DNA from: Armillaria gallica
Lineage: Eukaryota > Basidiomycota > Agaricomycetes > Agaricales > Physalacriaceae
Reading direction: 5' to 3'
Assembly: GCA_037576215.1 (NCBI GenBank)
Contig: JBANDB010000004.1
Location: 6,324,001-6,388,000 of the forward strand
DNA: 64,000 nt
Part shown: piece after piece, positions 10,032 to 20,773 of the stretch
How the letters are laid out: every line of letters begins with the position of its first letter
How positions within the stretch are numbered: position 1 is the stretch's first letter
Notes under the pieces: model-generated
What the model was told of the DNA's origin: nothing
The model's database searches: none
What the model saw: only the letters and a program-made list of their open reading frames with translations
Translations under genes and position numbers: made by a program

Positions 10032-10530
10032 ATGCAATTCTTCACTCTCGCCAACTTGTTCTTCACTCTCGCCGCCATGGCGGTCGTAGGTCGCGCCAGC
10101 CCGACCCCTGTACGTGCTGGGCTCTCCTTATGCTCACAGTATACTGACGGGATACCAGGAGCCTGCTACCTTCATATGGACGGATGCTGAGTTCGACCAC
10201 TGGCTCGCCACCACCGACGCCAAGATCACCTACTATGAGAACACCAGCCCCAACCCGCTCGCTCCTCGCGCCGCGTTGAACACCAGGGTCACGTACTGTT
10301 CCTCTCGCACCAACAACGTCTGCGGTGGTGCCTGCACTGTTTACGATGGCGGTGCCGCCTGCCTCAATGCACCCGACACCGTGTGCCTTGCTGCCACCAA
10401 CAACGTCGGGTTCTGCGACCATGCAGGATGCAGTGGTAGCTGTAACCAGTTGTCCTCCTGCGGAACGCGCCTTGATGGAGGGTTCTGTTATACTCCCGGT
10501 ACTAAGTCTATCATCGTGTCCCCCTTATAA
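10032..10530 (+). CDS. Small secreted cysteine-rich protein, copy 3
   Basis: Exons 10032-10109 and 10159-10530, with a 49-bp phase-0 intron as in the other copies; 149 aa. Signal peptide MQFFTLANLFFTLAAMAVVG, then the ten-cysteine domain with unchanged spacing. It has lost two residues at the start of exon 2 (EPATFIW against ESASTAFIW). It has also lost the first N-glycosylation sequon: DAKITYYENTS replaces DANITYYGNTS, leaving only NTS. The domain is otherwise nearest to copy 2. It lies in the most complete copy of the duplicated unit, flanked on both sides by WW-LQPE pseudogene pieces. Secreted; function unknown. Confidence 0.88.
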
Positions 10531-11246
10531 AGTGAGGTGAGTTACTTTCTTATTTTCAGACTGCTGTTACTTACGCTGGGTTCCAGAAGATCATTTAATC
10601 AGGGTGCTGGCATTGATTTTTTCTGTGTAATACCGTCTTCGGTTGTACTATTGAAACCCTCGCTACATTTTTGTGCTTGAAACTGGAAATATGAAACCAT
10701 AGTTGGCATTGATTGAACCAAGATTGAATGTTGTTCAAGGTTGGCATTGTTTTACAATTATCACAGTATCAGCAAGAGCGATGAGGGTAAGAGCAAGCCT
10801 TAAACACATTTTTTTCTAATTGAATTGGCCTTTTTTTCTCGAATTTATACATGTAACGTTGATGTAATGCTTTCTAGGTTGAAACTGATCACCGTTTTAC
10901 GCGTTACACATGCGCTTTTGAGAAATGCAACCGGCCCTGCGTTACGCATAGTACAATCGATGACAGTATGCATTTTTTGAATACAACTGAAATACCTAAC
11001 AAACGACGGAAAAAGTGCTCATGCAAGCATACTCTTTCCATGATCCGCCATGGCAAATCTTTCTGTATAGCTCCAATGCAGTGCGCTCACGGTGAGTTGT
11101 TTGGGGGGCCGCCAAGACCTCTTCGCCCCAGAAAAGAGGCGCCATGTCACTGAGTAAGCCATTCTTCCCCGACTACATCCCCAGTCAACGGCCTCCGGCG
11201 GATGAATTTGGACTGGGCAGCCATCTGCATTTGAGATCAGTGAAGT
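10531..11246. repeat. 3' flank of copy 3, duplicate of 4967-5665
   Basis: Parallel to the flank of copy 2 with small indels, including an extra ttttttctcgaatt stretch near 10830 and aagacctcttcgcccc near 11115. No gene recognised. Confidence 0.8.
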
Positions 11247-11500
11247 CGTCTAGCTGAAGGTTCGCCCAACACGCCCAGAACGGTTCTTGGAATTTCCTCG
11301 CAAGGTCCAAATTCCTATAAGGAGGAAGCTACGTCTGCGATCTTGCACGTGAGATCCATCGCCGAATGCACTCGGGGCGAAAATCGGCTGACAACTTGTC
11401 GTTGCTGTCAAAGCCCTTTGCAATATGAAAGGTGACCCAGGAGTGGATAACTCTTGACCATTCCACACCGAGGTCCTTCGACTTGAACATCTGGGCTTGG
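11247..11500 (-). pseudogene. Broken fragment of a WW-LQPE family protein, copy 2
   Basis: Duplicate of ~8680-8920. The minus strand shows LGVEWSRVIHSWVTFHIAKGF and RPECIRRWISRAR, then a frame change to the FQE region. At about 11500 it is cut abruptly and joined to block A copy 3, so it is shorter than copy 1. Confidence 0.5.
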
Positions 11501-11503
11501 AGG

Positions 11504-12260
11504 CAGAGGTGGCGGCGTTGTATTAGGCATAGGAGGGAGAGGCAAATAGTACGAGGTTGCCGAGGCGTACGTGACCGCCGACGCAGGTGCACAGGGGATG
11601 ATCTCATTCTCCCTCCTTATACTTAATCATTCTCCAACTTCTTGTATGCATTGCGCCGCTATCTCAAGTCTCGATGGCTACATTCTAGAGGTTAACGATA
11701 GATAGGCAAACAAAGAATAGCCAAGAATTTGTGAAACTCAGTGATAGCAGAGAGAACAACTTGAAGCCGCGAAGATCGTTTTATGCACAGCGCTTGGTAC
11801 TACCGCCAGATACTACAGTCAGAGCCTAGCGAGACGTCAAGCCTTAAAGTGGAAAAATGAAGAGAAAGTCAAAGGCAGCCTTGGTTGTAGTGAAACGTGG
11901 ACGGCGGATGTCGTCGACGTCAATGTTGAAAGGATTTAGATCGCATGCCGTAAACAAACTTTAACATAGCCAACTTTCCGGTCCGGTCCGGATGCACATT
12001 TTCTTTGGCCAATCAATCCAGTCATCCAGTCATCCAGCTTCTCTTTATCTGGCACCACCACAGCATATTACCCCCTGCCCTACTTTCCCCTTGGTCCGAC
12101 CTCGATCATGCTTGATATATTTTCGCGGAGTTTCGCGGTCGAGTGGAACTCGAATCAAGCTCGAATGGCGAAGTGGCGAAGAGTCAATGAGGAACCGAAG
12201 CTCCATCACATTCAACATTAACGTTCTAGTACGTTAAATAGAGGTACCGTTACAACGGAC
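11504..12260. repeat. Gene-less copy of the duplicated unit (blocks A and D)
   Basis: Begins with aggcagaggtggcggcgttg, matching ~64-85. It follows block A to ~12060 and then moves to block D (matching 2030-2310) with no promoter or secreted-protein gene between. This is the remnant of a further unit that lost its gene by deletion, or a unit formed without it. Confidence 0.75.
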
Positions 12261-12398
12261 CGAATGAATAATATGGGACAATAGTAACATGATAGGGCAT
12301 CGCGGTATCGTAGGATCCGAGAGTCAAACTCATGTAAGTCAGCATAAGTATGCTTTCCTCTCTCCTTATCTCCTCAATTATAGCGCTGATATTTTGTG

Positions 12399-12803
12399 CT
12401 ACATAGAACTTCCCGGACCACCTGGAACACCTTTCACAACCAAGTATGAATGTGCCTGTGCCTCCTTGCTCAGAGCAGCTTTTGTTTCATCCCTTTTGAG
12501 AGGTAGCACAGGCGTCGCGCCTAGCTTCGATGGCAGTGCATCGGAGGAAGATGTGGATGAAGGAGACGATGAGTGTTGTGAACGCGAACGAAGGAAAGAT
12601 GGAAGAAAGGCTTTCGATGAGGTCTTCGATTTCTTTGGTATGGGGGAAGGTACATGGCCGCCAAATCCATAGGTGGATTGGAGATCTGCGAATGCTGAGG
12701 AGTAGTCTTTCTTAGAAGACATGAGAGGTTGGGTCGACTGTGATGTTTGGGTCGAAACGAAAGACGCCGTCGACGAGTTGGACAACGAGCTCGAGGGGAA
12801 CAT
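12399..12803 (-). CDS. Small Ser/Thr-rich hypothetical protein
   Basis: Single-exon frame starting at ATG 12803, 134 aa; the frame stays open upstream to 12863 but only a TTG is there. It has a Ser/Thr-rich N-terminus, then KKDYSSAFADLQSTYGFGG followed by a proline pair and a lysine/serine-rich stretch, then a SLLRSRSQHSS-like segment. The C-terminus is VVKGVPGGPGSSM. The DYSSAF-LQS-YGFGG motif has the look of a short conserved basidiomycete protein, but I cannot name a function. No signal peptide or membrane segment. Confidence 0.55.
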   Translation of the reverse strand: MFPSSSLSNSSTASFVSTQTSQSTQPLMSSKKDYSSAFADLQSTYGFGGHVPSPIPKKSKTSSKAFLPSFLRSRSQHSSSPSSTSSSDALPSKLGATPVLPLKRDETKAALSKEAQAHSYLVVKGVPGGPGSSM

Positions 12804-12863
12804 TGTGATGTCAGAAGGAGATGTGTGAATAAGCGTGTTCTGAGGAAATATTGCTGTGGGCAA

Positions 12864-13229
12864 AGGATTATCTCGATCTTAATCGAATCTGCTGAGCTAT
12901 CTTATACCCTTTCGCAACCCTAGACCCACATGAGAACGAGTCAGTGATATATCGCTTCCGAGTTCCATGACTCCGTCGCGTTTACACCGTCCTAGACGGA
13001 TTCAACCCGGGACCTGATACAACTGATACAGATCTCGAAATGATAACAATAAATGAGTAGTCTTCCCATCCAGGCACTTTCAGGTATTGAAAGTTCGCGA
13101 ATAGTACTTAACCCGCCTTTGTCGGCGGATTTGGCGGCAAACCAACGGCAAGCAAGCAAAACCGGGCCGTCTACCGGTGTGAACTTCGCGATTTTTTTTT
13201 CAACATCTATTACTAGTAACCTAACTACT
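12864..13229. other. Intergenic stretch with a dispersed-repeat copy
   Basis: Contains ttaacccgcctttgtcggcgg at 13108-13128, the motif that also starts the upstream region of the secreted-protein genes, followed by ggcaaaccaacggcaagcaagc and a T9 run near 13190. No gene. Confidence 0.6.
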
Positions 13230-13500
13230 AAGACGCGATGGAGGTACCGGTCCTCAGGGTCCTTCTGGCCCCTCCGTTCTTCCTTCTTTCTGAGTTCTCG
13301 GTGTTTTAGCGTGTGGTGTGGACTCCGACTCTAGGGTCTCCCGTTGTATAACGGGCATTCCCGTAGGATGTGCTCTCGTGTCTGTAATGTCTCGCCACTG
13401 CCCGACCTTGCCTGGTAATGACGTTTTCCAACTTTGAGCTCCTATCCCGAGACTTTCCTTCCTCTTCCGCACTGCACCTCGACTCGCGCCATTTAAACTT
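13230..13500 (-). mobile_element. Decayed 3' end of a Tad-like LINE ORF2
   Basis: Minus-strand translation gives ETLQTREHILRECPLYNGR (about 13399 to 13343), the C-terminal H/C motif typical of Tad-clade non-LTR retrotransposons. Just upstream EVQCGRG sits where the CPCG of that zinc-binding motif belongs. Stops and frame changes separate the pieces, so the copy is dead. Downstream on that strand the sequence reaches the ttaacccgcc... repeat, possibly the element's 3' tail. Family assignment rests on the motif as I know it. Confidence 0.55.
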
Positions 13501-13638
13501 AAACAAAACTTCCAGCTAAATTGAAGGGGTCTTGGACAGAGTTGTTGTGGAATCTTGAAAGTTACTTTGGTGCCCATTATTGGCTTTCCCCGGGAGCTCT
13601 CCAGCATCTCAGATTTACGACAGGGCACTGTATCAGAC

Positions 13639-15031
13639 ATGGCTTCTTCCAAAGACGAAGACGACTACGATTCCGATGGCGACAAATTTACATGTGACAT
13701 GAAGAAATTCGGTGACATTTTTGTGTGCATAATACTCCCGCTGAGTCCAATAATATTTATCGCCCTCGCTATCCTAATCTGTATCCTTTCCGCTTTCTAC
13801 AAACAAACCGTTGCACATTACACTGCCTACCGTGGAGAGCGCCTTCCCACCTTCATCGAATTCTACGCCTACGCCTGGATCCTTCATCCCCTGCGCCGTA
13901 TACAGGTCGGCTGGCGCAGCTTTATTTTGAGATTTCGGGACCATGCCCTACTTAATGTACCCCTGGATTGCGCCCTTCCACAAGAATTGATCGAGATCAT
14001 CATCGGCTTCTGTTATCCTGACAGAAAGACCCTCCTCACTTGCAGTCTCGTATGCAAAGCATGGGTCCCGACCAGCCGGCGCCTCTTATGGATATCCGTT
14101 CACTCGGGCGATCGCGTGCGAGAACTAGTGAAGTTCTTGAACTCACCAGATAATGCCATATCTCCTTACGCTCAGACAGTCTCACTTTCGATGTACACCA
14201 AACAGGACGGGCTGATTCGATATCGACATGCCCTCCGCACCCTCGCCAATGCAGAAGCCCGGATATCCCGAGCGAGAATCTCTGGACAGTCGTTAGACCC
14301 AGCGAGAGCATTATATCGCTATTTCCCACACCTCAAGCGTCTCTCCTTCATCTACGAGGATAAAGGAGACGCCGAAGAGCAATCCGCCGCCAATTTCAGA
14401 CGCTTCCTCTTGTACTCGAGTCTTTTCTGTGACCTTCAGCGACTTTCAATTCAGTTCAGGCGGCAGGGCAATTGTACCGAGGATATCCCGCTTCCGTCAT
14501 TGGAAGGCATAACCCTCCCCGCGGGTTTGCACACACTCTCGTTGAAATCTTGGAATAAGGACCTCTTACGTTGGATAAAGAGGCATCGCGCGACACTTCG
14601 GTTAACAACTTTCAAATTGAAAGTTGGAGGCCACTGCTGGCGCGCGCTAGATCTCTATCCCGTCAACGCCTTATTGAGGCTTTGTCGCACCTCCCTTCAG
14701 TTCATCACTTTAACAATTGTTGAGTGGGAAAATGGTGCAGTCGCAGGTTTGAAGAACGATTTCAAATGATATTCATTTCTCATCTTTAGGTTTCCTCGAC
14801 CTTGGTTCTCTGACAGAACTTCGGACGGTCGTGTTGTACGTCCATCACATTCCCTCCGGAAAGGTTACACTGTCATCACTGAACTCGAGTCACATTGAAA
14901 CCATCACGATTATGACAAGCGACGGAGAAAGTATGGTACACAACTACCTGGATGATTTCATGACTGGAATAAGCTTCAGTTTTTCGTATGGGAAATCTGG
15001 ATTGCGACAATATGTTCCTTCTACGGCATAA
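13639..15031 (+). CDS. F-box protein with an N-terminal membrane segment
   Basis: Exons 13639-14746 and 14790-15031 with a 43-bp intron; phases agree (450 codons, 449 aa). The ATG at 13639 is the first in frame. After an acidic N-terminus (DEDDYDSDGD), residues ~27-53 are a strong hydrophobic helix. The F-box is at ~113-152: LPQELIEIIIGFCYP, then LLTCSLVCKAW and RRLLW. The remainder is Leu-rich with loose LRR character, the likely substrate-binding part. By family it would bring targets to an SCF ubiquitin ligase through Skp1. A membrane helix before an F-box is uncommon. It ends 111 bp from the convergent DUF6533 gene. Confidence 0.85.
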
Positions 15032-15142
15032 TATTTGATTCCTGTGTTATCGTGCCATATCTCATCTGTATCATATTATTAATTACTGTAGCCTAGGGTG
15101 CCAAGTAGAGATACATAATAAGTGGAAGCATTGTATAGTAAT

Positions 15143-16481
15143 TCATTCACTCGTCCGCAGCTCCTCTGATATCGAATTCTCACCAGGGAACGCATCCGGC
15201 TCAACAATCTCCGTCATACATGGATCAATTATGGTCTCAAATTTTAAGGGAGACAGACTGCTAATTTGCCCGGTAGGATCAGTCCCTTGACAAGCAGTAA
15301 TGTTTCCCTGGGTCCGAGTAATGTGTACCGTGATCGTTTCCTGAGAAGCCGCTTTGCGAAGATTGAGGAGCATCCGAGTTGTAAGTACACCTACTGCCGC
15401 ATGGAACGGGCTGATAAACGAATGTATATTCAACTCGAAATCGGAGTCTAAGGGGTCCAACACTCACCCAAAACTGAACCACGGTATCTTGGTCACTCCC
15501 TAAGAAGATGCAGACGTCAAACGTACGACCACTTGTTGGAGAGAAAAAGCAACCCACAACAACCATGAGGTTGTTCAATACGAGTATACACGATATTCTG
15601 ATTACAAGGGGCGTCAGGGAGGAAATAGGCATAATGAACGGAAGACTCACGCTAAAAAATACAGGATATTATCTCGGAGCAAAATGGAGCGAAGAGGTTC
15701 AAGTTGTCGATCTCCTCTCATCATGTTGTTCAGCATAAACCCGAATGTCTTAACAATCGCAAAACTGAAAAGGACGATTTCGTATGCAGTTGCTTTTATG
15801 GAATGGATAAGAGATTAGCCTCAGTTTCCGTAGTGCTGAGAATCCTACCAGGTATCCATTGTGCCCATTCTATCCCAAGGTGAATCGACGGACACCCGGC
15901 CAGAGGTAGTTGGACCGCGTCCGCAATGACTGCGCCTTGTCTCTCAACGTTGTGAATTAATATCCATAGGAATGCAGCGATGGAACTCGCAAACAGAAAG
16001 CCGTTAATGACAGCCACCTAAGGATGGATTCAAAATGCGAATTCAGCGGTGTTCGCTGAGAAAATTTACCTTCTTTGAACATCTGAACAGAGCGTAGACA
16101 CGTAGCTGCATGACAATTTCGACAGACCAAAGACTTATGGCACCAGTGATACGGGTGATAGCATCTACGGCTACGCACCTACTTGGAAATGATAATGTGT
16201 CATTGTTAGGGAATAGAAGAGCTTACAGGTCGTCGGAGGGTACTCCGGGAATGGAAAAGATGTGTATCTGAAGGGCGTCAAAGAGGAGCAACGAGATGCT
16301 GTAGTATCGAATCTGGAAACCATCGGCTTAATTCGAGCATAGCTTTCCATGGTGAAGGATAGGTGGGTAGCGCACCCATAAGAACATGATTTTCCCTATG
16401 TTTCGTTTCTGTGGCTGCAGGCGGTCAATTGCATTCATGGTCGAAGTCATCACAAGGCAGTCTTACCCAAATGTAACGTAT
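15143..16481 (-). CDS. DUF6533-type multi-pass membrane protein (5' end unresolved)
   Basis: Exons read from high to low coordinates. IRYIW (16481-16467); PQKRNIGKIMFLWVRYPPI (~16410); IRYYSISLLLFDALQIHIF with SIPGVPSDDL (~16300); CVAVDAITRITGAISLWSVE (~16165). Then VAVINGFLFASSIAAFLW (16017-15845); ATAYEIVLFSFAIVKTFGFM (~15780); the NNLMVVV segment (~15600); and FHAAVGVLTTRMLLNLRKAA to the stop at 15143. The IRYIW, KIMFLWVRY and NNLM...TTRM.LNLRK order is the signature of the Agaricomycete DUF6533-containing proteins, with about seven helices. The first exon should lie in 16490-16830 (VVGLTWIVHDY and LEDE are visible there) but no clean join to an ATG was found, so 5' damage is possible. Confidence 0.78.
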
Positions 16482-16489
16482 CTGAGAAA

Positions 16490-18357
16490 ATGAATCCAAA
16501 AATGGTGCTAGAAGTTGAGGAATCACCACACACCTCATCTTCCAATGTTACAACTTCACCAATGTCAGAACAGTGCATTGCATCAAAAGAAAAGAACGCT
16601 TGCGGTAGTCGTGCACGATCCAAGTGAGGCCAACGACTGTCAGGTAATACAATCAGCCGATCTCAAAAGTTCCAGCAGGAAGAGGAGGAGGAAGAGGCTC
16701 ACGGACGACATGGAGGGGAATCAGATTTCCTCGGTACAAGCCTGTGAACCCATCGTTCTCATTGTTCGCAATCTCGTTAGCCATTGTGCCACAGATTGAG
16801 AGTTGCTCATGTCAAGCCTCCCTGACGTTTATATTATCCTTATCCTGGCATGGAATGCGGATAAATAACAGCTAATAGCACTAGAAACATGACGGCGCCC
16901 TGAGTTCCCCTGAAAAATGGTCGTCGGAGGGATTCCGTACATTCACTCTATCAGCCATAGCGATGATTTCATGCCTGATAAATGAACATTGCAATCAGGA
17001 CTCGGACACAGCGTAACATTTTAAGTAGTGTTACTCACTAATGATCGTCAATAAATCGCAATATCCCGCTCTATAGAGATAGTGTGTCACGGCGGCGATG
17101 GCTTTATAGACGCCCTGGAGCTACCTGGAGCTATCCTGGAGCTTAAGGCTGATTGGTCAATCATGATATGCTCAAGCTGCACTCGGGGAAAACCCACTGA
17201 TCTTATTTTCTCGTAGCCGCAGTGTGTCCACAATTCGGCACCGCCGATTTTTCCAAAGGTGGGCCGCTGTCGTATCGCGAATCGGACCTTACCGCGCCTC
17301 CAACCTAAACTTCACAGCCCTTTTTGATCCTCAATTCTCAATTCGCAGCCTCCAAGTTCGGCGTTGGGGTTACCAATTTTCTCTAGTTTCAGAGTCATCA
17401 TAATCGCTGTCGCCTACCTTATGGTCAGGGCATCATTCAGCAAGTTGTCTGAACATTGACCTTGAAACAATTCTCTAGCCGCATAGCATTAAATGTGGGG
17501 GCCAATATTCACCTTTGGGCTGGGTACGACCAGATATAGTAGGCTATTGTGACCGGTGAGCCAAGGAGCTATTCTTCTTATGCCCCAACAAGGAACCTTG
17601 CAAATAATCGGTGAATCCTCATACAAATGACTGAAACAGAAACTCACGAAGACTATCCGATTCCAGAGAGTTACACCGATCCAAATCGTACAAGCACCGT
17701 CTATTCCTGTTTTGAGAGATTTTGATTCAGGAATATCCGGTCCGGAGTCAGCTCTAGTCATCGGTATGCATCACATAGGCGCTGGGGTCTTGCGCCGAGC
17801 ATGCTATGCTAAGAAGCGCTAGTACATAATAGGCCTGAACACCACTACATTCTGCAGGTGCTCAGTCAGAAGTGTTCTCTATAAATGTGCTAGTCCTGAA
17901 TTCTGGGCCATACGGCGTCCTACACTCCCGTTCATTGCGGCATGTGTTGGTTATTTCAGGAGTGTCTATGCTTCGTCGTCAGGCGTATAGCTCGCGCCTG
18001 TGGTACAGAGGAGCTTATCTGGTTCCGAGAAAGGACAGCTTTTGCAGTTCAGATTTCAGCGTGGTGACGTTCGGGCAAGACCTTTTATAACTCCCCGTGA
18101 CTTTCTCCTCTTCCTGAGATCAAACAGCAAATAGCCCACCACTGTCCTTGCAAGCGATGTTCAGAAGAATGGGTATTCGCGCGTGCGATTTCCGATTCCT
18201 GACTTTCGGACGCAGCGCAAGGGCTCGGATAGGCCGAGGTCTGTCAATGTATGGACCAATGAATTGCTGCGAGCATGGATCTAATACAAGTTCTAATTTT
18301 GTTCTCGTCGGACGCTTTTGATGACGACAGGCAGCACACCTAACTTTGACTTAGTGA
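16490..18357. other. Interval with possible 5' exons and a weak minus-strand candidate
   Basis: 16490-16830 probably holds the 5' part of the DUF6533 gene. At 17765-17480 (minus) an open frame starts MTRADSGPDIPESKS, passes ACTIWIGVTLWNRIVF into a gtgagt donor, and a following segment can be read VTIAYYIWSYPAQ; it may be a small membrane-protein gene or a relic. I see nothing in 16830-17400 or 17800-18357. Confidence 0.35.
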
Positions 18358-19502
18358 TTAATGAGGACGGGCGTAAAAGGGACGCTGACCTCCTGTTGGT
18401 AGGGAATAAGTGTTCCTACCGATACACGCCAATAGACCGTTGATGATTCCACCGTGAGCGGTAATGGAGATATCTATTGTGAATTGCATAATCAGTGTCG
18501 CCTATCCCAACGGAGGTACCAGATATACCAGCTCTTACATGTACTACTGTCCAGAGTAAAAATTCTGTCCAATACCTGTTTTGCTCGAGTCTTGACTTCC
18601 GCCTTGGTTTCTCTCGCGTCAGGTTTCCATAAAACATCCTGCTCGCTAAAACCCTCTTCCACAAGAAGTTGTGGGTAATTAAGTTGAATCCAAGATAACG
18701 GGTGCCGTTTATCGCAGGTATGGATTCCGTATTCTTCCCGACAGTTCTGTTGGAACAGGTTATAGAAAAGAGGATATGAAGACAGTGAAATCAACATACC
18801 TCGAGGACCATAGGCTTAGAAGCGACGGCAATTCCATCAAACGTGAGTAGGTATGTCCGCATGGCACGTTGCAAGGGGCTACTGAAAGCCTTCTCGGGGA
18901 GAGGTATGCCATGATGTAGTTCCGTCCCCCATCTTCCACGGGCATCGTTCGCTTGGGATTCGCCGAGGGGGGTCAACAAAGGATCAGCTATAACAGGATC
19001 GTTTAACAGAAGGTATGCGCTTCGTAACACGTATAAACATACGACCCCACGTAAGTTCACCGTCGCCATCGAGTTTCGACCAATAGCTATGGAAAACTAT
19101 GGGAATTGAGCATGTCATTTGACACAACCTAATACTCACTCATCCCAGGCTTGTGTTCCGTACTTGGATTCCGCAACGTTGTCTATCGACGGACATCAGA
19201 ACGACTCAGCAGACAAGTTAGTTGGACTTACGATAGCCCTGACCATGACGTCCAAGGAAAAATACTTTATAGGATACACTACTGGCAGAGTCATTATTTA
19301 ACTTCTTGACAGCAGATTTGAATGTCTCCCATCTCTCAGGAGACGCGTCGAGTAAGCCAAAGCGAGGGGGAACAGCGCCTATTGCCACAGGATCGGCGTC
19401 GACCGCGTCCTGGGCGAAGAAACCGAACACAGTCTATGATATGATATAGCTTTAATGAATTATATCTGAGGGCAAGCTGACCTCGTACTCGATATCAAGC
19501 AT
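18358..19502 (-). CDS. PMU1-like histidine phosphatase (phosphoglycerate mutase family)
   Basis: Seven exons: 19502-19482, 19433-19232, 19182-19140, 19086-19046, 18987-18800, 18746-18539 and 18473-18358. All phases agree and give 272 aa. The catalytic phosphohistidine motif is in FFLGRHGQGYHN (exons 2-3). SPLQRAMRTYL supplies the second arginine, and ITAHGG near the C-terminus the second catalytic histidine. DPLLTPLGESQA and YSLPTGG also fit the family. The N-terminus (YETVFGFFAQD) matches cytosolic PMU1-like proteins, which are phosphatases of uncertain substrate rather than glycolytic mutases. No signal peptide. Confidence 0.9.
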
Positions 19503-20334
19503 GAGCAGAACAAACGTGCAGTCGGTTGGCAGTCGGAGTTTCCTTCGGAGAATTCGGACACGTCAGCGGCGTATGCGGCCCGGACTATTACGGCTTCAAC
19601 GGTTCAACGTCAGCCAGGAGCGATTGCATGGTCGATAATTGCAATATGTACATGCATAAGTGACTTATTGCTCACGGTGTTGTAACGTAATGCTCTTTTA
19701 TAGGCAAGACAATGATATAATGTTGATAAATCCCAAGATCGCTCTATTGCGACAAGTCGCTCAGCGATTACTTATACTTGTTACCCGAAGCTGAGAATGC
19801 TTCTTGATAAACAGGCGTGTCTTTGCAGGTTCGGCTTCTGTTCTTCTTCTTTTGGTCTTGGCTCTGCTTCGAGCCCTTCGTACTCCAATAACCAACAGAT
19901 TGACATACTTGCTCGTCTCGTATTCCCTTTTACCCAAACGGAAAGTTTCAAGAATTCAGCTGTCTTCTGCGATTGCGGAGAACACGAAACTAGACATTTC
20001 TCGCTTGTACGCCACAGGAATATCGCGTAGCGTCCTGGGTCCACGATACTCCGTTTTGTCTAGAAGAGATGATCGCAGCTGAGGAAAACTTCACAATTAC
20101 GAGCCTTTCCATATGGTCTCACTAGCCCTTCCTAGCCCATAGACTCTTGATCGCCGCCGTTGTGCGACGTTCGGGGCAATCGTGGGGTGTAGTGAATTTT
20201 TATATTCGGATTGACAACGGCAAAAGCACTGATAGCCACAAGTTTTATGTTCGTGGACGACACGCACCTACTTCTTCCTTCCTTATCTAGAACCCGAAAC
20301 CTTATCGGCTTCTGAGAGGAAGCAAAACAATCTA
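19503..20334. other. Intergenic stretch
   Basis: Upstream region of the histidine phosphatase. Open frames on both strands at 19781-20082 overlap completely and none looks protein-like. A short cct/tct-rich region (19840-19870) is the only feature noted. Confidence 0.5.
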
Positions 20335-20773
20335 ATGACTGACCTCTGGCTCCGACGCACGATCCAGACTGGCAGAGGCGGCGTATTCTTACGGAAGCTG
20401 AGGCGCAAACCCTATCATTGCCTTGCTGGTGTGATGTTCCCTTATAGATTCATTTCAAAGTTTGACACCTTAAACCAAGTAAGCAATGTTTATTTATATG
20501 ACTTGAACCGCTACGCTCAGTTTTTGCATCTTTCAGCATAATGCGCTCCTTCGTCAGCTGCGGAAAGGAAAGAGGACAAAAGCGGCCCTAAGCCTGGTCA
20601 TTAGTCTGTTCCGTTCAATGATCCGTATTCCAGATATCCTCATCAAGACTTCTGCGTACCTGTCCCTTTCTGACTTTCGCCCAAAAGATACCCATCTTCG
20701 GATACTTCGGGTTGATCTCAGGACTGAGGTATTCGTTTCCATTTGTTTTTATATGATCGTCTGTCCACACTGA
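20335..20773 (+). CDS. Hypothetical basic protein, two exons
   Basis: Candidate exons 20335-20478 and 20537-20773 joined by a GTAAGC...TTTCAG intron of 58 bp in phase 0; 126 aa. The product is rich in Arg/Lys and Leu (LRRKPYHCLAG, RQLRKGKRTKAALSL) and ends after a short hydrophobic tail. No domain recognised. The open second exon and good splice sites favour a gene; the lack of any family resemblance keeps this weak. Confidence 0.35.

Noticed and set aside
13254..13652. 132-codon minus-strand frame over the start of the F-box gene
   Set aside because: It runs through the decayed LINE end in the wrong frame and into F-box coding sequence on the other strand; the LINE motif is in a different frame.
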